Shown: positions 32,997 through 42,208, counted from the stretch's first letter. The stretch is 64,000 bases of DNA from Bacteroidales bacterium (GCA_017482565.1 JAFUMO010000045.1:1-64000); one strand, 5' to 3'. Numbers and translations: made by a program. The notes: a model not told the origin generated them from the sequence alone.

Positions 32997-34934
32997 CTAT
33001 TTTGCAAGCTGTGCATTTATCTCCTCTCTTATGAAGGCTGCAAACCGCTCTACCTCCATTGCCCCCAAGTCTTCACCGCCCTGTTTACGCACAGAAACAG
33101 AGTTTGAAGAGACCTCCTTCTCACCTACTATAAGCTGGAAAGGCATTCTCTTTAACTCATTCTCCCTAATCTTCTTACCGATGGTTTCGTTTCGGTCGTC
33201 AATTGAGGCGCGAATATCGTAATTATTGAGCAAATTGCAAACTTTTTTTGCAAAATCGTTATATTTTTCACTTACAGGCAATACCACTACCTGATCAGGC
33301 GCAAGCCACAGAGGAAGTCTTCCACCTGTATGCTCCAGAAGCACTGCAACAAACCTCTCCATAGAGCCGAACGGTGCGCGGTGGATCATGATAGGGCGGT
33401 ATTTCTTGTCATCCGCTCCGGTATACTCAAGATCAAACCTCTCCGGCAGGTTATAGTCAACCTGGATTGTACCAAGCTGCCATTTCCTTCCAATGGCATC
33501 CTTCACCATGAAATCCAGCTTTGGACCGTAGAATGCAGCCTCACCATACTCAACCACGGTGTTGAGGCCCTTCTCCTGCGCTGCCTCAATGATTGCATTC
33601 TCTGCCTTCTCCCAGTTCTCGTCTGTTCCTATATATTTCTCGCGGTTGTTCTTGTCACGCAATGATACCTGTGCAGTGTAGTTGTCGAACTTCAGGGTCT
33701 TGAAGATGTAGAGCACAATGTCAATAACCTTGCAGAACTCATCCTTGAGCTGGTCCGGACGCACGAAAAGGTGGGCATCATCCTGAGTGAATCCGCGTAC
33801 CCTTGTAAGACCGTGCAGCTCACCGCTCTGCTCATAGCGGTAAACTGTACCGAATTCAGCAAACCTCAATGGGAGGTCCTTGTATGAGCGAGGTTTTGTC
33901 TTGTAGATCTCACAGTGGTGAGGGCAGTTCATTGGCTTGAGGAGGAACTCCTCTCCCTCAGCAGGTGTATGGATAGGCTGGAATGAATCAGCTCCATATT
34001 TTGCATAGTGGCCTGAAGTTACATAAAGTTCCTTCTGTCCGATATGAGGGGTGATTACAGGGAGGTATCCGTGTGCCTTCTGTACAGACTTGAGGAAATT
34101 CTCAAGCTTCTCACGCAATGCGGCACCTCTTGGGAGCCACAAAGGAAGCCCCTGGCCTACCCTCTGGGAGAATGCGAAGAGCTCAAGCTCCTTGCCCAGT
34201 TTCCTGTGGTCACGCTTCTTTGCCTCCTCAAGCATCTGGAGATACTCATCAAGCATTGATTTCTTTGGGAATGTAACTCCGTAGATACGGGTAAGCATCT
34301 TGTTCTTCTCGTTACCCCTCCAGTACGCACCTGCAATTGAGGTGAGTTTCACAGCCTTGATCACAGATGTATCCACAATGTGCGGACCACGGCACAAGTC
34401 TGTAAAGCTTCCGTTGGTATAGAAGGTGATTGTTCCGTCCTCAAGGTCCTTGATGAGGTCACACTTGTACTCGTCTCCCTTCTGTGTATATGTAGCCATT
34501 GCCTCTGCCTTGGTAATGTCCTTCCTTACAAAGGTCTCCTTCTGGCGTGCAAGCTCAATCATCTTGTCCTCAATCTTCTTGAGGTCCGCCTCAGTGATGG
34601 TCCTCTCACCAAGGTCCACATCATAGTAGAAACCTGTCTCAATTGAAGGTCCTATACCGAACTTGATTCCTGGGAAAAGGCTCTGCAAAGCCTCCGCCAT
34701 CAAGTGTGATGAAGAGTGCCAGAACGTCTGTTTTGCCTCCTGGTCCTCCCATTTATGCAATTTTATTGAACAATCCTCGTTGATAGGTCTCAGCAGGTCA
34801 AATACCTTGTCATTCACGGTTACTGCCAAAACTTCCTGTGCCAGTCTTGAGCTTATGCCCCGGGCAATCTCCAAACCTGTTACGCCCTTGTTATACTGGC
34901 GTACGCTTCCATCCGGAAAAGTTACATTTATCAT
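32997..34934 (-). CDS. thrS: Threonine-tRNA ligase
   Basis: From ATG 34934 ([17 protein letters not shown]) the protein has 645 residues. It has a TGS domain (1-62), an editing domain with the HxxxH motif in [13 protein letters not shown], a class II catalytic core with the zinc ligand cysteine in [10 protein letters not shown], and a C-terminal anticodon-binding domain. A TTG four codons upstream is a weaker start. It charges tRNA-Thr and removes mischarged serine. A box at 34987-34994 drives it and probably the whole thrS-infC-rpmI-rplT-lepB series. The leader of about 50 bases is too short for a T-box. Confidence 0.95.
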   Translation of the reverse strand: MINVTFPDGSVRQYNKGVTGLEIARGISSRLAQEVLAVTVNDKVFDLLRPINEDCSIKLHKWEDQEAKQTFWHSSSHLMAEALQSLFPGIKFGIGPSIETGFYYDVDLGERTITEADLKKIEDKMIELARQKETFVRKDITKAEAMATYTQKGDEYKCDLIKDLEDGTITFYTNGSFTDLCRGPHIVDTSVIKAVKLTSIAGAYWRGNEKNKMLTRIYGVTFPKKSMLDEYLQMLEEAKKRDHRKLGKELELFAFSQRVGQGLPLWLPRGAALREKLENFLKSVQKAHGYLPVITPHIGQKELYVTSGHYAKYGADSFQPIHTPAEGEEFLLKPMNCPHHCEIYKTKPRSYKDLPLRFAEFGTVYRYEQSGELHGLTRVRGFTQDDAHLFVRPDQLKDEFCKVIDIVLYIFKTLKFDNYTAQVSLRDKNNREKYIGTDENWEKAENAIIEAAQEKGLNTVVEYGEAAFYGPKLDFMVKDAIGRKWQLGTIQVDYNLPERFDLEYTGADDKKYRPIMIHRAPFGSMERFVAVLLEHTGGRLPLWLAPDQVVVLPVSEKYNDFAKKVCNLLNNYDIRASIDDRNETIGKKIRENELKRMPFQLIVGEKEVSSNSVSVRKQGGEDLGAMEVERFAAFIREEINAQLAK

Positions 34935-34986
34935 ATCCTTAAACAATTTACAGCGTGCTTACAACACACGCATAATTTAAAACACG

Positions 34987-34994
34987 CAAAGGTA
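34987..34994 (-). promoter_or_regulatory. TAnnTTTG -7 box upstream of thrS
   Basis: The minus strand reads TACCTTTG, 52 bases before the thrS start codon. It pairs with the divergent plus-strand box at 35006-35013. Confidence 0.6.
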
Positions 34995-35005
34995 TAAATT
35001 TTTAT

Positions 35006-35013
35006 TATCTTTG
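35006..35013 (+). promoter_or_regulatory. TAnnTTTG -7 box upstream of the DUF4199-type gene
   Basis: The plus strand reads TATCTTTG, 48 bases before ATG 35062. A more distant in-frame start at 35011 lies inside the box and is not used. Confidence 0.6.
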
Positions 35014-35061
35014 TCTTCATTAACATCACAAAATTGTTGTACAGATAAAAAAACAGACACT

Positions 35062-35592
35062 ATGGAAAAGGAAAACAAATGGAGCTGTGCCGCAATGGAC
35101 GGCCTGTACCTGTCACTCGTAACAATAATATACTCGCTCGTACTTTCAGCACTCCAGCCTGAAAGCTTCATGATCAAGTCTCTCCTATGGATTGCAAAGT
35201 TTGGCGGATGCCTGTACCTGCTGTGGTACTTCATGAAGAAATGGTCGGACAGGTTTGACATGGTCACCTACAGCCAGAGCTTCAACTACGGCTTCATAGT
35301 GTGCCTCCTTTCATCAATAATATGCGCATGCTACGGATACGCACAGGTTGAGTGGATCTTCCCTGAGCAGACACAGGAGGCCATAGCAATGGCACAGGAG
35401 GCAATAGCACAGCAGGGCGGCATGGATTCCGCCACAGAAAGTATGATGAACAGCTTCTATGGCAACTTCGGAAGGTTTACACTCTTTGTAAGCCTGTTCT
35501 ATTACACATTGTTCGGGGCTATTGCGGCTGCCATAACAGCAAACTTCACAAAAAGGACCAATCCTTTCGGGGAAGGGGAGAATGAGGAATAA
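35062..35592 (+). CDS. DUF4199-type membrane protein
   Basis: The 176-residue protein (MEKENKWSCAAMDGLYLSL) has four membrane helices, at about 12-32, 40-58, 75-95 and 130-160. A Gln/Ala-rich stretch (EAIAMAQEAIAQQGG) lies in the loop before the last. This matches the DUF4199 family of Bacteroidota, whose function is unknown and which is often encoded before a glycosyltransferase, as here. The downstream gene starts 42 bases later. A role in envelope synthesis is only an inference from that linkage. Confidence 0.75.
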   Translation: MEKENKWSCAAMDGLYLSLVTIIYSLVLSALQPESFMIKSLLWIAKFGGCLYLLWYFMKKWSDRFDMVTYSQSFNYGFIVCLLSSIICACYGYAQVEWIFPEQTQEAIAMAQEAIAQQGGMDSATESMMNSFYGNFGRFTLFVSLFYYTLFGAIAAAITANFTKRTNPFGEGENEE

Positions 35593-35634
35593 TATCCTCC
35601 CGGCAGCTCTTTGTCGGGAAGATGAAACCAGCAG

Positions 35635-36588
35635 ATGATGGACATTTCAGTTGTAGTATCTTTATATAATGAGAGGGAATCCCTGCAGGAACTTGTAAGG
35701 GGGATTGAGGAGGCAATTGAACCCACAGGCCTCTCCTATAATATAATAATGGTGAATGACGGCAGCACAGACGGCTCATGGGAGCTGATAAGGGAGATGG
35801 CCGCCACAAACCCGCACATAAAAGGAATCTGCTTCAGGAAGAATTACGGAAAATCGGCTGCACTCTTCCACGGCTTTGAGGAGGCGGACGGTAATGTGGT
35901 AATTACAATGGATGCGGACCTCCAGGATGATCCACGGGAAATACCGGCCCTTTATGACATGATTGTAAAGGACGGTTATGATCTTGTGAGCGGATGGAAG
36001 AAGAAGCGCTATGACAGCAAGCTTACAAAGAACCTCCCTTCAAAACTCTACAATGCAACTGCCAGGAAAGTTACCGGCATAAAGCTGCACGACATGAACT
36101 GTGGCCTCAAGGCATACCGCAACATTGTTGTAAAGAACATTGAGGTATACGGGGAAATGCACCGGTATATCCCATACCTGGCAAAGAGTGCGGGTTTCAG
36201 CAATATTGGGGAAAAGGTGGTGCACCACCAGGCACGCAAGTATGGTGTGAGCAAGTTTGGGATGGATAGGTTCGTGAACGGATTCCTGGACCTGATAAGC
36301 CTGTGGTTCCTTTCAAGGTTCGGCAAGAAGCCAATGCACTTCTTCGGGCTTATAGGCACATTCACGTTCCTTGTGGGTGCCGGCATCTCAGTATGGCTCA
36401 TCATTGACAAGGTTGTAGCACAGGCCAATGGGCTCAAGTTCAGGGCAGTTACAGACCAGCCGCTCTTCTATCTTGCACTTGTGGCCCTGATAATAGGTGT
36501 ACAGCTCTTCCTTACCGGGTTTGTAGCTGAACTTGTATCACGCAACTCCCAGGAGAGGAACACATACAACATAAAGGAGAGGTTCTGA
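35635..36588 (+). CDS. Family 2 glycosyltransferase (GtrB/DPM1-like)
   Basis: The 317-residue protein has a GT-A fold with VVSLYNERESL at the start, VNDGSTDGSWELI, and the metal-binding DADLQDDP. GLKAYR and the HHQARKYGVSKFG segment are typical of polyprenyl-phosphate glycosyltransferases. Two C-terminal membrane helices (about 230-255 and 278-302) anchor it. Such enzymes move a sugar from a nucleotide donor to undecaprenyl phosphate on the cytoplasmic face, for later use in envelope glycans. The sugar is unknown. It is the second gene after the DUF4199-type gene. Confidence 0.87.
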   Translation: MMDISVVVSLYNERESLQELVRGIEEAIEPTGLSYNIIMVNDGSTDGSWELIREMAATNPHIKGICFRKNYGKSAALFHGFEEADGNVVITMDADLQDDPREIPALYDMIVKDGYDLVSGWKKKRYDSKLTKNLPSKLYNATARKVTGIKLHDMNCGLKAYRNIVVKNIEVYGEMHRYIPYLAKSAGFSNIGEKVVHHQARKYGVSKFGMDRFVNGFLDLISLWFLSRFGKKPMHFFGLIGTFTFLVGAGISVWLIIDKVVAQANGLKFRAVTDQPLFYLALVALIIGVQLFLTGFVAELVSRNSQERNTYNIKERF

Positions 36589-36602
36589 ACATACAGAATC
36601 AT

Positions 36603-36640
36603 ATACAGTAAAAGGCAGCCATGGCTGCCTTTTACTGTAT
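36603..36640. terminator. Bidirectional terminator made of a perfect 38-base palindrome
   Basis: The arms ATACAGTAAAAGGCAGCC and GGCTGCCTTTTACTGTAT meet at a central AT without any unpaired base in the palindrome. Each strand has a TTTT run in its second arm. It separates the convergent glycosyltransferase and phosphate-transporter genes. Confidence 0.85.
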
Positions 36641-36658
36641 AATGAATATATTACGTGG

Positions 36659-37675
36659 CTATACAAACAGCGTAACCACAAAGTAGATTCCGCAGGCCAG
36701 CAATGCGCTCACCGGTATTGTAAGCACCCAGGCTACAAACAGGCTCCTGGTAACTCCCCACCTTACAGCAGAGAGCCTCTTGGTTGCTCCCACACCTATG
36801 ATTGCACCTGTAATGGTATGCGTTGTACTTACCGGAATCTTAAGGTACTCCGTAATGAAGAGGGTAAAGGCACCTGCAGTCTCAGCCACAACACCCTCAA
36901 GAGGGGTTACCTTGGTAATCTTGGATCCCATTGTCTTAACAATCTTCCATCCTCCCGACATTGTGCCTATTGAGATTGCAGTAAAACATGCAAAAGCTAC
37001 CCAGCTTGGCATCTGCTCTATACTTGTAATACCCCAATCAACGCCATTAGCATGCGCTGCAATCATGGCTGCCGCAATGATACCCATAACCTTCTGGGAA
37101 TCGTTGAGGCCGTGTCCTATGCTGAACAGCGCCGAAGATACAAGCTGGAGCCTCTTGAACCATTTTTCCGCTATGGAAGGCTTCGCCCTCCTGCAGATAT
37201 AATATACAAGGATTGCAAATCCGAAAGCTATCACCATACCTATAAGCGGGGCAAGGAAAATGAATGCCGCAATCTTGAGGATGATGCTTCCCTGGATTGC
37301 CTCAAATCCGTGTGCCATGATTGCCGCTCCCGCAAAACCGCCTATGAGGGTATGCGAAGAGGAAGACGGGATACCTTTCCACCAGGTGAACAGGTTCCAT
37401 ACAATTGCAGCAATGATACCCGCAAGAATAATGGGAAGAGTGATATAATCCTCAACCACTGTCTTTGACACCGTATTGGCAATACCGAACCCTCCAATGA
37501 TGTACTTTGCAATGAAGAAAGAGACAAAGTTGAAGGATGCGGCCCATAGAACAGCCTGGAAAGGGGTAAGCACCCTTGTTGAAACTATCGTGGCAATGGA
37601 GTTGGCCGCATCGTGGAAACCATTGATGAAGTCGAACGCCAGGGCCAGGATAATGATTACTATTAACAGTTCCAT
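36659..37675 (-). CDS. Low-affinity inorganic phosphate transporter (Pit family)
   Basis: The 338-residue protein has about ten membrane helices and the two PHO-4 repeats. The first is GFHDAANSIATIVSTRVLTP near residue 20 and the second GHGLNDSQKVMGIIAAAM near residue 190. The ending VSTTHTITGAIIGVG is also characteristic. The family imports metal-phosphate with protons, or in some lineages sodium. It follows the DUF47 gene by 10 bases, the usual two-gene arrangement in which the DUF47 protein modulates the transporter. Confidence 0.9.
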   Translation of the reverse strand: MELLIVIIILALAFDFINGFHDAANSIATIVSTRVLTPFQAVLWAASFNFVSFFIAKYIIGGFGIANTVSKTVVEDYITLPIILAGIIAAIVWNLFTWWKGIPSSSSHTLIGGFAGAAIMAHGFEAIQGSIILKIAAFIFLAPLIGMVIAFGFAILVYYICRRAKPSIAEKWFKRLQLVSSALFSIGHGLNDSQKVMGIIAAAMIAAHANGVDWGITSIEQMPSWVAFACFTAISIGTMSGGWKIVKTMGSKITKVTPLEGVVAETAGAFTLFITEYLKIPVSTTHTITGAIIGVGATKRLSAVRWGVTRSLFVAWVLTIPVSALLACGIYFVVTLFV

Positions 37676-37685
37676 ATTCCCGGGC

Positions 37686-38333
37686 TTATGCGTATTTTAC
37701 AATCAGGCTCTTGAGTACCTTCCCCACATGCTCTGCAGCATCCGTGATACCCTCCATCTCCTGCATGATTTCCTTAATCTTAATGATTTCAATGCTGTCC
37801 TTCTCCTCCTCAAACAGCTTTATCATGAACTGCTCGTAAATCTCGTCACCCCTGTTCTCAAGGTCGTGCAGCCTTACACAAATCTCTCCCAGCCTTGTTG
37901 GGTTCTTCTTGAAGGCCTCAAGTTCATCCATGGCATCATATATGAATTTGGCACACTCTATGATAATTACACCAAGTTCCTTGCCACTGCTTGATATTGG
38001 ATGCGGATTATAGATTGCAATACGTTTTGCACAGCTGTTGATGCCGTCAATCACATCATCAAGGCTTGTTGTAAGGCTATGTATATCCTCCCTGTCAAAT
38101 GGAGTGATGAAAGTTGTCCCCAACTCATCCTGAATACGGTGGGCAAGCTTGTCGCCCTCCCTCTCAAGCTCCTTTATCTTCTTGTTGAACTCACTGCGTT
38201 CCTTTACTGAATCATGCTTGAGGCTCTCAGCAAATTCCTCTGAAGCCTGTTTGAGGATTCCTGACAATTGTTTTAGCAACGGAAAGAACTTAGGTTCCTT
38301 TGGTGTAAATCTACTGAAAAATGAATTATCCAT
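37686..38333 (-). CDS. DUF47 / PhoU-like protein, partner of the phosphate transporter
   Basis: The start at ATG 38333 (MDNSFFSRFTPKEPKFFPLL) gives 215 residues, almost entirely helical. ELEREGDKLAHRIQDEL and the related DLENRGDEIYEQF are the metal-binding PhoU-like repeats. FITPFDREDIHSL is the signature of the DUF47 branch. The protein is cytoplasmic and is thought to regulate the Pit permease encoded next to it. A TAnnTTTG box lies 28 bases upstream. Confidence 0.9.
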   Translation of the reverse strand: MDNSFFSRFTPKEPKFFPLLKQLSGILKQASEEFAESLKHDSVKERSEFNKKIKELEREGDKLAHRIQDELGTTFITPFDREDIHSLTTSLDDVIDGINSCAKRIAIYNPHPISSSGKELGVIIIECAKFIYDAMDELEAFKKNPTRLGEICVRLHDLENRGDEIYEQFMIKLFEEEKDSIEIIKIKEIMQEMEGITDAAEHVGKVLKSLIVKYA

Positions 38334-38361
38334 TATTTTAAAAGTTAGTGTTATGACGGTG

Positions 38362-38369
38362 CAAAAATA
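38362..38369 (-). promoter_or_regulatory. TAnnTTTG -7 box upstream of the DUF47-pit operon
   Basis: The minus strand reads TATTTTTG, 28 bases before the start codon of the DUF47 gene. Confidence 0.5.
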
Positions 38370-38462
38370 GGGCGTTTTTTTAAATTTACAGATTTGCTGC
38401 AAGTTTTACAGGATCATTTAATAATAACTTAACAACCGCAGCAATTTAATTACGATAATGTT

Positions 38463-39053
38463 TCAAATTTTCACCATAATTACACTGCCATAATCATCAA
38501 GTGAAGAGAACGCATTTTTCAACTCCATTCTTCCCGACAATACCTTTGCACAAGCCAGCACCCCACCGTGGCAGAAAAGGAGGACATTCTCCTTTCCGGC
38601 AGCCTTGAGCTCCTGCAGGAAACTTCCTACCCTGCATAGCTGGTCCCTGAAGGACTCACCTCCGGTTGCCCTCTCATTTATCCAGTCATTGAACCATACC
38701 TGCAGGTGAGGATCCTGTATGGTATTGTAATCCTGCATCTCCCACTCCCCAAAATTCATCTCCATGATCCTCGGTTCCCTTACGGCATCCCCATAGCCGC
38801 AGAACTGCGCAAGTTTTGTACAGCGGCTGAGGGGGCTGGTGTATACCGCATCAAAATGGAGCGGTACTCTCCCGGAAGGGGCAGTATCTGAAGTACTGTA
38901 TGGAAGATGGCCGCAAGAGGCCAGATACTCCAGTTTCCCTTTCACAACCTCCGCCTCCAGGGGAAAAGTTTCCCTTACGGGGACATCGCTCTGCCCGTAG
39001 CAGATGCTGCGGGGAACATCCACTGAAGTATGCCTTACAAGATATACGTTCAT
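38463..39053 (-). CDS. cobC: Histidine phosphatase, likely alpha-ribazole phosphatase
   Basis: The 196-residue protein is a branch-1 histidine phosphatase with the catalytic LVRHTSVDVP, the segment ICYGQSDVPV, EMNFGEWEMQDY and the second histidine in FCHGGVL. The family includes phosphoglycerate mutases. The operon with cobU, cobT and cobS points to alpha-ribazole-5'-phosphate phosphatase, which removes the phosphate before or after joining the lower base. It starts one base after cobS and is the last gene of the cob run. Confidence 0.85.
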   Translation of the reverse strand: MNVYLVRHTSVDVPRSICYGQSDVPVRETFPLEAEVVKGKLEYLASCGHLPYSTSDTAPSGRVPLHFDAVYTSPLSRCTKLAQFCGYGDAVREPRIMEMNFGEWEMQDYNTIQDPHLQVWFNDWINERATGGESFRDQLCRVGSFLQELKAAGKENVLLFCHGGVLACAKVLSGRMELKNAFSSLDDYGSVIMVKI

Positions 39054-39054
39054 A

Positions 39055-39819
39055 TTATTGGAGGTTATTGATTATTGCTGCAGAACACAGGAGGAACGAG
39101 AGTTCCGTAAGGAGGAACATTGCACCGCAGCAGTCTCCGGTGTATCCATGTATCCTGTATCTCATATAATGTATAAGGACTATGAATACCACCATAGGGG
39201 CTGCAATTGCATAGGCAGCATCCCAAGGAAGCACATATGTATAGAGCACCCAGGCAATTGCAAGGGCCAGAAGTGCATTAAGGAGTGAAACCATCCCCTG
39301 TGACCTGTTATATATAAGCTTGTTCTTGCTCTCCTCCTCAGGCCTTGCATACGGAAGGAGATTCACTATGCCGCTTGAGATGGATTTGCACAGGATATCC
39401 CCACAGAAAAACAGCGGTGCTGCAACCGCCATCGGGAGACTTGAAAGCACAGCCACCAGCAGGGCAAAATAGAAGATAAGGCCCAACACCCCGTAGCTCC
39501 CTATATGTGAATCCTTCATGATGCGGAGTACAGCCACCTTGTCTGTACCCCCGCCGAAGCCGTCGAAGAAATCCGCCAGCCCGTCTTCATGCAGTGCCCC
39601 GGTTGCCAGCACCCTTGCCGCAACTCCAAGAATCACGGCCACCGTTGCAGGAAGCACAAAAGAAGCCCCTAACATCACCAGTGCCCCTATGCCACCGGTA
39701 ACAATCCCAGCGTATGGCCAGAAGCTTGCCACATTCCTGAAATACTCCTTCTCCACCGTTGCTATCCTCCAGAAAGGAAGACGGGTGAAGAACATGAGTG
39801 CCGCAAGGATATTCTTCAT
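39055..39819 (-). CDS. cobS: Adenosylcobinamide-GDP ribazoletransferase (cobalamin synthase)
   Basis: The 254-residue membrane protein has about six helices. It carries the active-site segment GALHEDGLADFFDGFGGG with its metal-binding acidic residues, followed by RIMKDSHIGSYG. It joins adenosylcobinamide-GDP with alpha-ribazole or its phosphate in the inner membrane to complete cobalamin. Start and length are normal. It lies three bases after cobT and one base before cobC. Confidence 0.92.
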   Translation of the reverse strand: MKNILAALMFFTRLPFWRIATVEKEYFRNVASFWPYAGIVTGGIGALVMLGASFVLPATVAVILGVAARVLATGALHEDGLADFFDGFGGGTDKVAVLRIMKDSHIGSYGVLGLIFYFALLVAVLSSLPMAVAAPLFFCGDILCKSISSGIVNLLPYARPEEESKNKLIYNRSQGMVSLLNALLALAIAWVLYTYVLPWDAAYAIAAPMVVFIVLIHYMRYRIHGYTGDCCGAMFLLTELSFLLCSAAIINNLQ

Positions 39820-39822
39820 ATA

Positions 39823-40974
39823 TTAAAAATATTTTTTCACAGCCGCTGCCGCAAAGCTGTCCATCTGATTTATCATATTCACCGCCGAAACCACAATAGG
39901 GTACGCGCAGATTGCACCGCTCCCCTCCCCCAGTCTCAGGCCAAGGTTCAGCAGCGGCCTTGCCCCAAGCACATCCAGCACCCTGCGGTGCCCTGTCTCA
40001 TCCCCGCAGTGTCCGTAAATTGCATAATCCGTAACTGCCGGTTCCAGCTCCCTTGCCGCCAGGATACAGTTTGTCATTATGAACCCGTCTACAAGGATTG
40101 TCATCTTGAGCTCTGCAGCCCTGAGCATCCCGCCAACTGCCATAACCATCTCATACCCCCCGAACCAGCGCATTATCTCCAGCACATATTCCCGGTTTCC
40201 TCCCGACATATAGCCTGCCCCTGCCGTATTGCCGGTCCCTGAGCCTGCCTCCCGGCAAGCTTCTCCAGCTCCGCATATTCCTCCCCGGCGGAACTCTGTC
40301 CCTTGTGCAGCTTCATAATTGCGTGCCGCAGCCTCCAATACCTCCACCTTGTGTCTGAGGGCATCCCCCACAACACCGCTGCCGGCACCTATGCACTCCT
40401 TCAACGGAATGCCTCCCAGATAGCTCATCCACATTGAAGATGGGGAGGTGTTGCCAGCCCCCATCTCACCAAAACATACAATATTGCATCCCTGGGAATA
40501 CACTTTATCAACCTGCTCCGCCCCACGCTCAATTGCAAGCTCCAGCTCCTGCATGGCCATTGCAGGCTCATACAGGAAATTGCGTGTCCCTTTCCTTATC
40601 TTGGCATCCACTATCCCGCAACCGGCAGGGAAATCAAAATCCACTCCGCTGTCCACCACATTGAGCTTGAAGCCGTGCTGGGCACAGAGGAAACTGATAC
40701 CGGCACCTCCCTGCAGGAAATGCCCCATCTGCTGCCAGGTAACCTCCTTTGGTGTACAGCTCACCCCCTCCTGGAGGATACCATGATCACCCCCCAACAG
40801 AATATGCTGCGGGCTCTTCAGCTCCGGACTCAGACTCTGTTGGATCATTCCCACCTGCAGCGCCAGCTCCTCAAGCATTCCAAGCGATCCTTTCGGCTTG
40901 GTTAGATTGTCTATCTTCTGCTGCAAGGCCTCCCTGATACCCTCATCAGGTCTGTTTATATTGAACTTTCTCAT
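39823..40974 (-). CDS. cobT: Nicotinate-nucleotide:dimethylbenzimidazole phosphoribosyltransferase with an internal insertion
   Basis: The 383-residue protein has the CobT features [38 protein letters not shown] and the C-terminal [10 protein letters not shown] followed by [13 protein letters not shown]. It activates the lower base of cobalamin by forming alpha-ribazole phosphate. Around residues 240-275 there is a Gly/Ala/Glu-rich stretch ([20 protein letters not shown]) where CobT proteins usually have only a short loop before the helix that leads into WFGGYE. The frame is open through it, so it looks like an in-frame insertion. Its ATG overlaps the cobU stop codon as ATGA. Confidence 0.87.
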   Translation of the reverse strand: MRKFNINRPDEGIREALQQKIDNLTKPKGSLGMLEELALQVGMIQQSLSPELKSPQHILLGGDHGILQEGVSCTPKEVTWQQMGHFLQGGAGISFLCAQHGFKLNVVDSGVDFDFPAGCGIVDAKIRKGTRNFLYEPAMAMQELELAIERGAEQVDKVYSQGCNIVCFGEMGAGNTSPSSMWMSYLGGIPLKECIGAGSGVVGDALRHKVEVLEAAARNYEAAQGTEFRRGGICGAGEACREAGSGTGNTAGAGYMSGGNREYVLEIMRWFGGYEMVMAVGGMLRAAELKMTILVDGFIMTNCILAARELEPAVTDYAIYGHCGDETGHRRVLDVLGARPLLNLGLRLGEGSGAICAYPIVVSAVNMINQMDSFAAAAVKKYF

Positions 40975-41600
40975 TGCTGCTTGATTTTAACCGGTATGCC
41001 GCTTATCATGAACACTACCTCATCTGCCCTTGAGGCAATATATTGGTTGAGCCAGCCCAGAAGGTCTGTGAACTGACGCTGTACATTGTTCTCAGAGACT
41101 CCGCTGAGCCCAATCTCATTGGTCACAAATATGAATGTTGCGTCCTGCGCCGTGAATCTCTCAAACTCTTCCTTTATCTGTTCCAGAGTGCGCTCCACCA
41201 GCGTAGCCGACCTTATGGCCTGGGATGCATCCATTGTGGAACATTCCCCCTTGGACACCATTGCTGCAGGATTCATTTCATTTCCGGACTTACTGCCGGG
41301 AAGCATATCTGTACTCTGGTCAAAAAAGAAATTGGTGCTCCACAGGGTAACACAATCTATGAGGACCACCTTTCCGGCAACATCATGCCTGCCCAGGTGT
41401 TTCTCCTCCTCTATGTTTATCCACTGGGGGCCCCTCCTCTCCTTGTGCAGCTGCACACGGTGGGCAAACTCCTCATCCCAGATCCGCGAGGTGGCCATAT
41501 ATACAGCCTTCTCTCCGGCAGCCATATCAAGCGCCAGCTTCTCCGCGTATGTGCTCTTGCCGGACCTCTGTCCTCCTGTAACCAGTATTATCCTTTTCAT
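40971..41600 (-). CDS. cobU: Adenosylcobinamide kinase / adenosylcobinamide-phosphate guanylyltransferase
   Basis: From ATG 41600 ([20 protein letters not shown]) the protein has 209 residues. The P-loop is [19 protein letters not shown] contains the Walker B region, and the C-terminal part [18 protein letters not shown] and [11 protein letters not shown] matches CobU. It phosphorylates adenosylcobinamide and then attaches GMP. The eight codons upstream in frame lie within a TATATTTG box and are unlikely to be translated. An asnA fragment ends one base before this start codon. No cobalamin riboswitch fits in the available upstream sequence. Confidence 0.9.
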   Translation of the reverse strand: MKRIILVTGGQRSGKSTYAEKLALDMAAGEKAVYMATSRIWDEEFAHRVQLHKERRGPQWINIEEEKHLGRHDVAGKVVLIDCVTLWSTNFFFDQSTDMLPGSKSGNEMNPAAMVSKGECSTMDASQAIRSATLVERTLEQIKEEFERFTAQDATFIFVTNEIGLSGVSENNVQRQFTDLLGWLNQYIASRADEVVFMISGIPVKIKQQ

Positions 41601-41601
41601 G

Positions 41602-42063
41602 CTACAAATATACAAAATCGTCACAATAGATACACCCCTGCCTCAGCACAGTTTTTCCTCGTAGCCTCATCCCATACTCCGCTCTGCACCTCTCCTGGTT
41701 GCCGCAAAAGGCCAGCTGTCTCTCCAGCGCTTCCGGATTCACCCTTATTCCCATAGAGGAGATTTCAAAGGCAGAGTCCAGAACAGGATTATAGATGAGT
41801 ATATCCCCGTTGAGGCCATCCAGGCCATCGGGCATCGGGGAAGACCAGTCGTCATAATCGGATGAGCGGGCATCGTGCGGCAGACCGTCACCCAGCGGAC
41901 CGCCAATCCCCCTTACAAACACTGCCCCGTATTTCCGGCATATCTCATACTCCCTCTCCTTTGGAGAGAGGCCGGGATACTCCCGCCTGAGTTCCTCTGC
42001 GTGGATGAAATGTATGTTGTCGGGAAGAAATGGGGCAAAAACAGGATATTGCTCGCACAGGAA
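41602..42063 (-). pseudogene. asnA: Remnant of asparagine synthetase A (aspartate-ammonia ligase)
   Basis: The 153-codon open stretch lacks any start codon at its beginning and has an in-frame TAA just upstream. It aligns well with the middle of AsnA: APFLPDNIHFIHAEEL, EYEICRKYGAVF, GIGGPLGDG, SDYDDWSSP, GLNGDILIYNPVL and FEISSMGIRV. The first half of the protein is missing. After RLRGK the family similarity stops, so the C-terminal GGGIGQSR region and everything beyond is lost. Against E. coli AsnA (330 residues), roughly residues 155-290 remain. The conserved APDYDDW has become SSDYDDW, a sign of drift. Intact AsnA makes asparagine from aspartate, ammonia and ATP. Confidence 0.85.
41605..41612 (-). 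promoter_or_regulatory. TAnnTTTG -7 box immediately before cobU
   Basis: The minus strand reads TATATTTG and ends only four bases before the cobU ATG. If it is used, transcription would start at or next to the start codon and the cobU message would be nearly leaderless. The box lies inside the last codons of the asnA remnant, after the point where AsnA similarity ends. Confidence 0.45.
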
Positions 42064-42088
42064 AAGGCCCCCTTTTTACGGGAGCCTT
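42064..42088 (-). terminator. Attenuator-type terminator hairpin before asnA
   Basis: On the minus strand AAGGCUCCC (42080-42088) pairs with GGGGGCCUU (42064-42072) around GUAAAAA, with one G-U pair, and is followed by UUC. The T run is short, perhaps because the deletion in asnA begins here. The 5' arm can instead pair with GGGGGUC of the leader (42126-42132), which gives a possible antiterminator. Confidence 0.6.
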
Positions 42089-42116
42089 ATGATTTGTAAT
42101 AAAAAACTGTTCAATT

Positions 42117-42191
42117 TTACAACAAGACCCCCATTGCAATACTGAAATTATTGCAATTATTCATCAGGATATTGTTATTTGAGAGTCTCAT
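42117..42191 (-). CDS. Asparagine-rich leader peptide of the asnA attenuator
   Basis: A 24-codon frame runs from ATG 42191 to TAA 42117, about ten bases downstream of the expected transcription start from the TACATTTG box. It has seven asparagine codons in two clusters, NNN at residues 5-7 and NN-C-NN at 11-15. That is far above chance for so short a frame in front of an asparagine-synthesis gene. The second cluster lies in the 5' arm of a hairpin (ATTGCAAT at 42150-42157 with ATTGCAAT at 42133-42140). A terminator-like hairpin follows at 42064-42088. The layout is that of ribosome-mediated attenuation, in which stalling at Asn codons during asparagine shortage would favour read-through into asnA. 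Confidence 0.7.
   Translation of the reverse strand: MRLSNNNILMNNCNNFSIAMGVLL
42133..42157 (-). promoter_or_regulatory. Leader hairpin over the Asn codons (pause-type structure)
   Basis: The self-complementary octamer ATTGCAAT occurs at 42133-42140 and 42150-42157, with nine bases between. The two copies can pair in the RNA as an eight-base stem. The 5' copy covers the Asn-Cys-Asn codons of the leader peptide, so a ribosome stalled there would melt the stem. The octamers could alternatively be a protein binding site. Confidence 0.5.
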
Positions 42192-42208
42192 ATGCTTATC
42201 ATCTGCTA

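Noticed and set aside
34935..34990. T-box or threonine leader before thrS
   Set aside because: The leader is only about 50 bases. The one short frame in it has four codons and no Thr run.
41601..41700. Cobalamin riboswitch upstream of cobU
   Set aside because: The space before cobU is filled by asnA-derived sequence with a clear protein alignment, and no B12-box-like sequence is visible.
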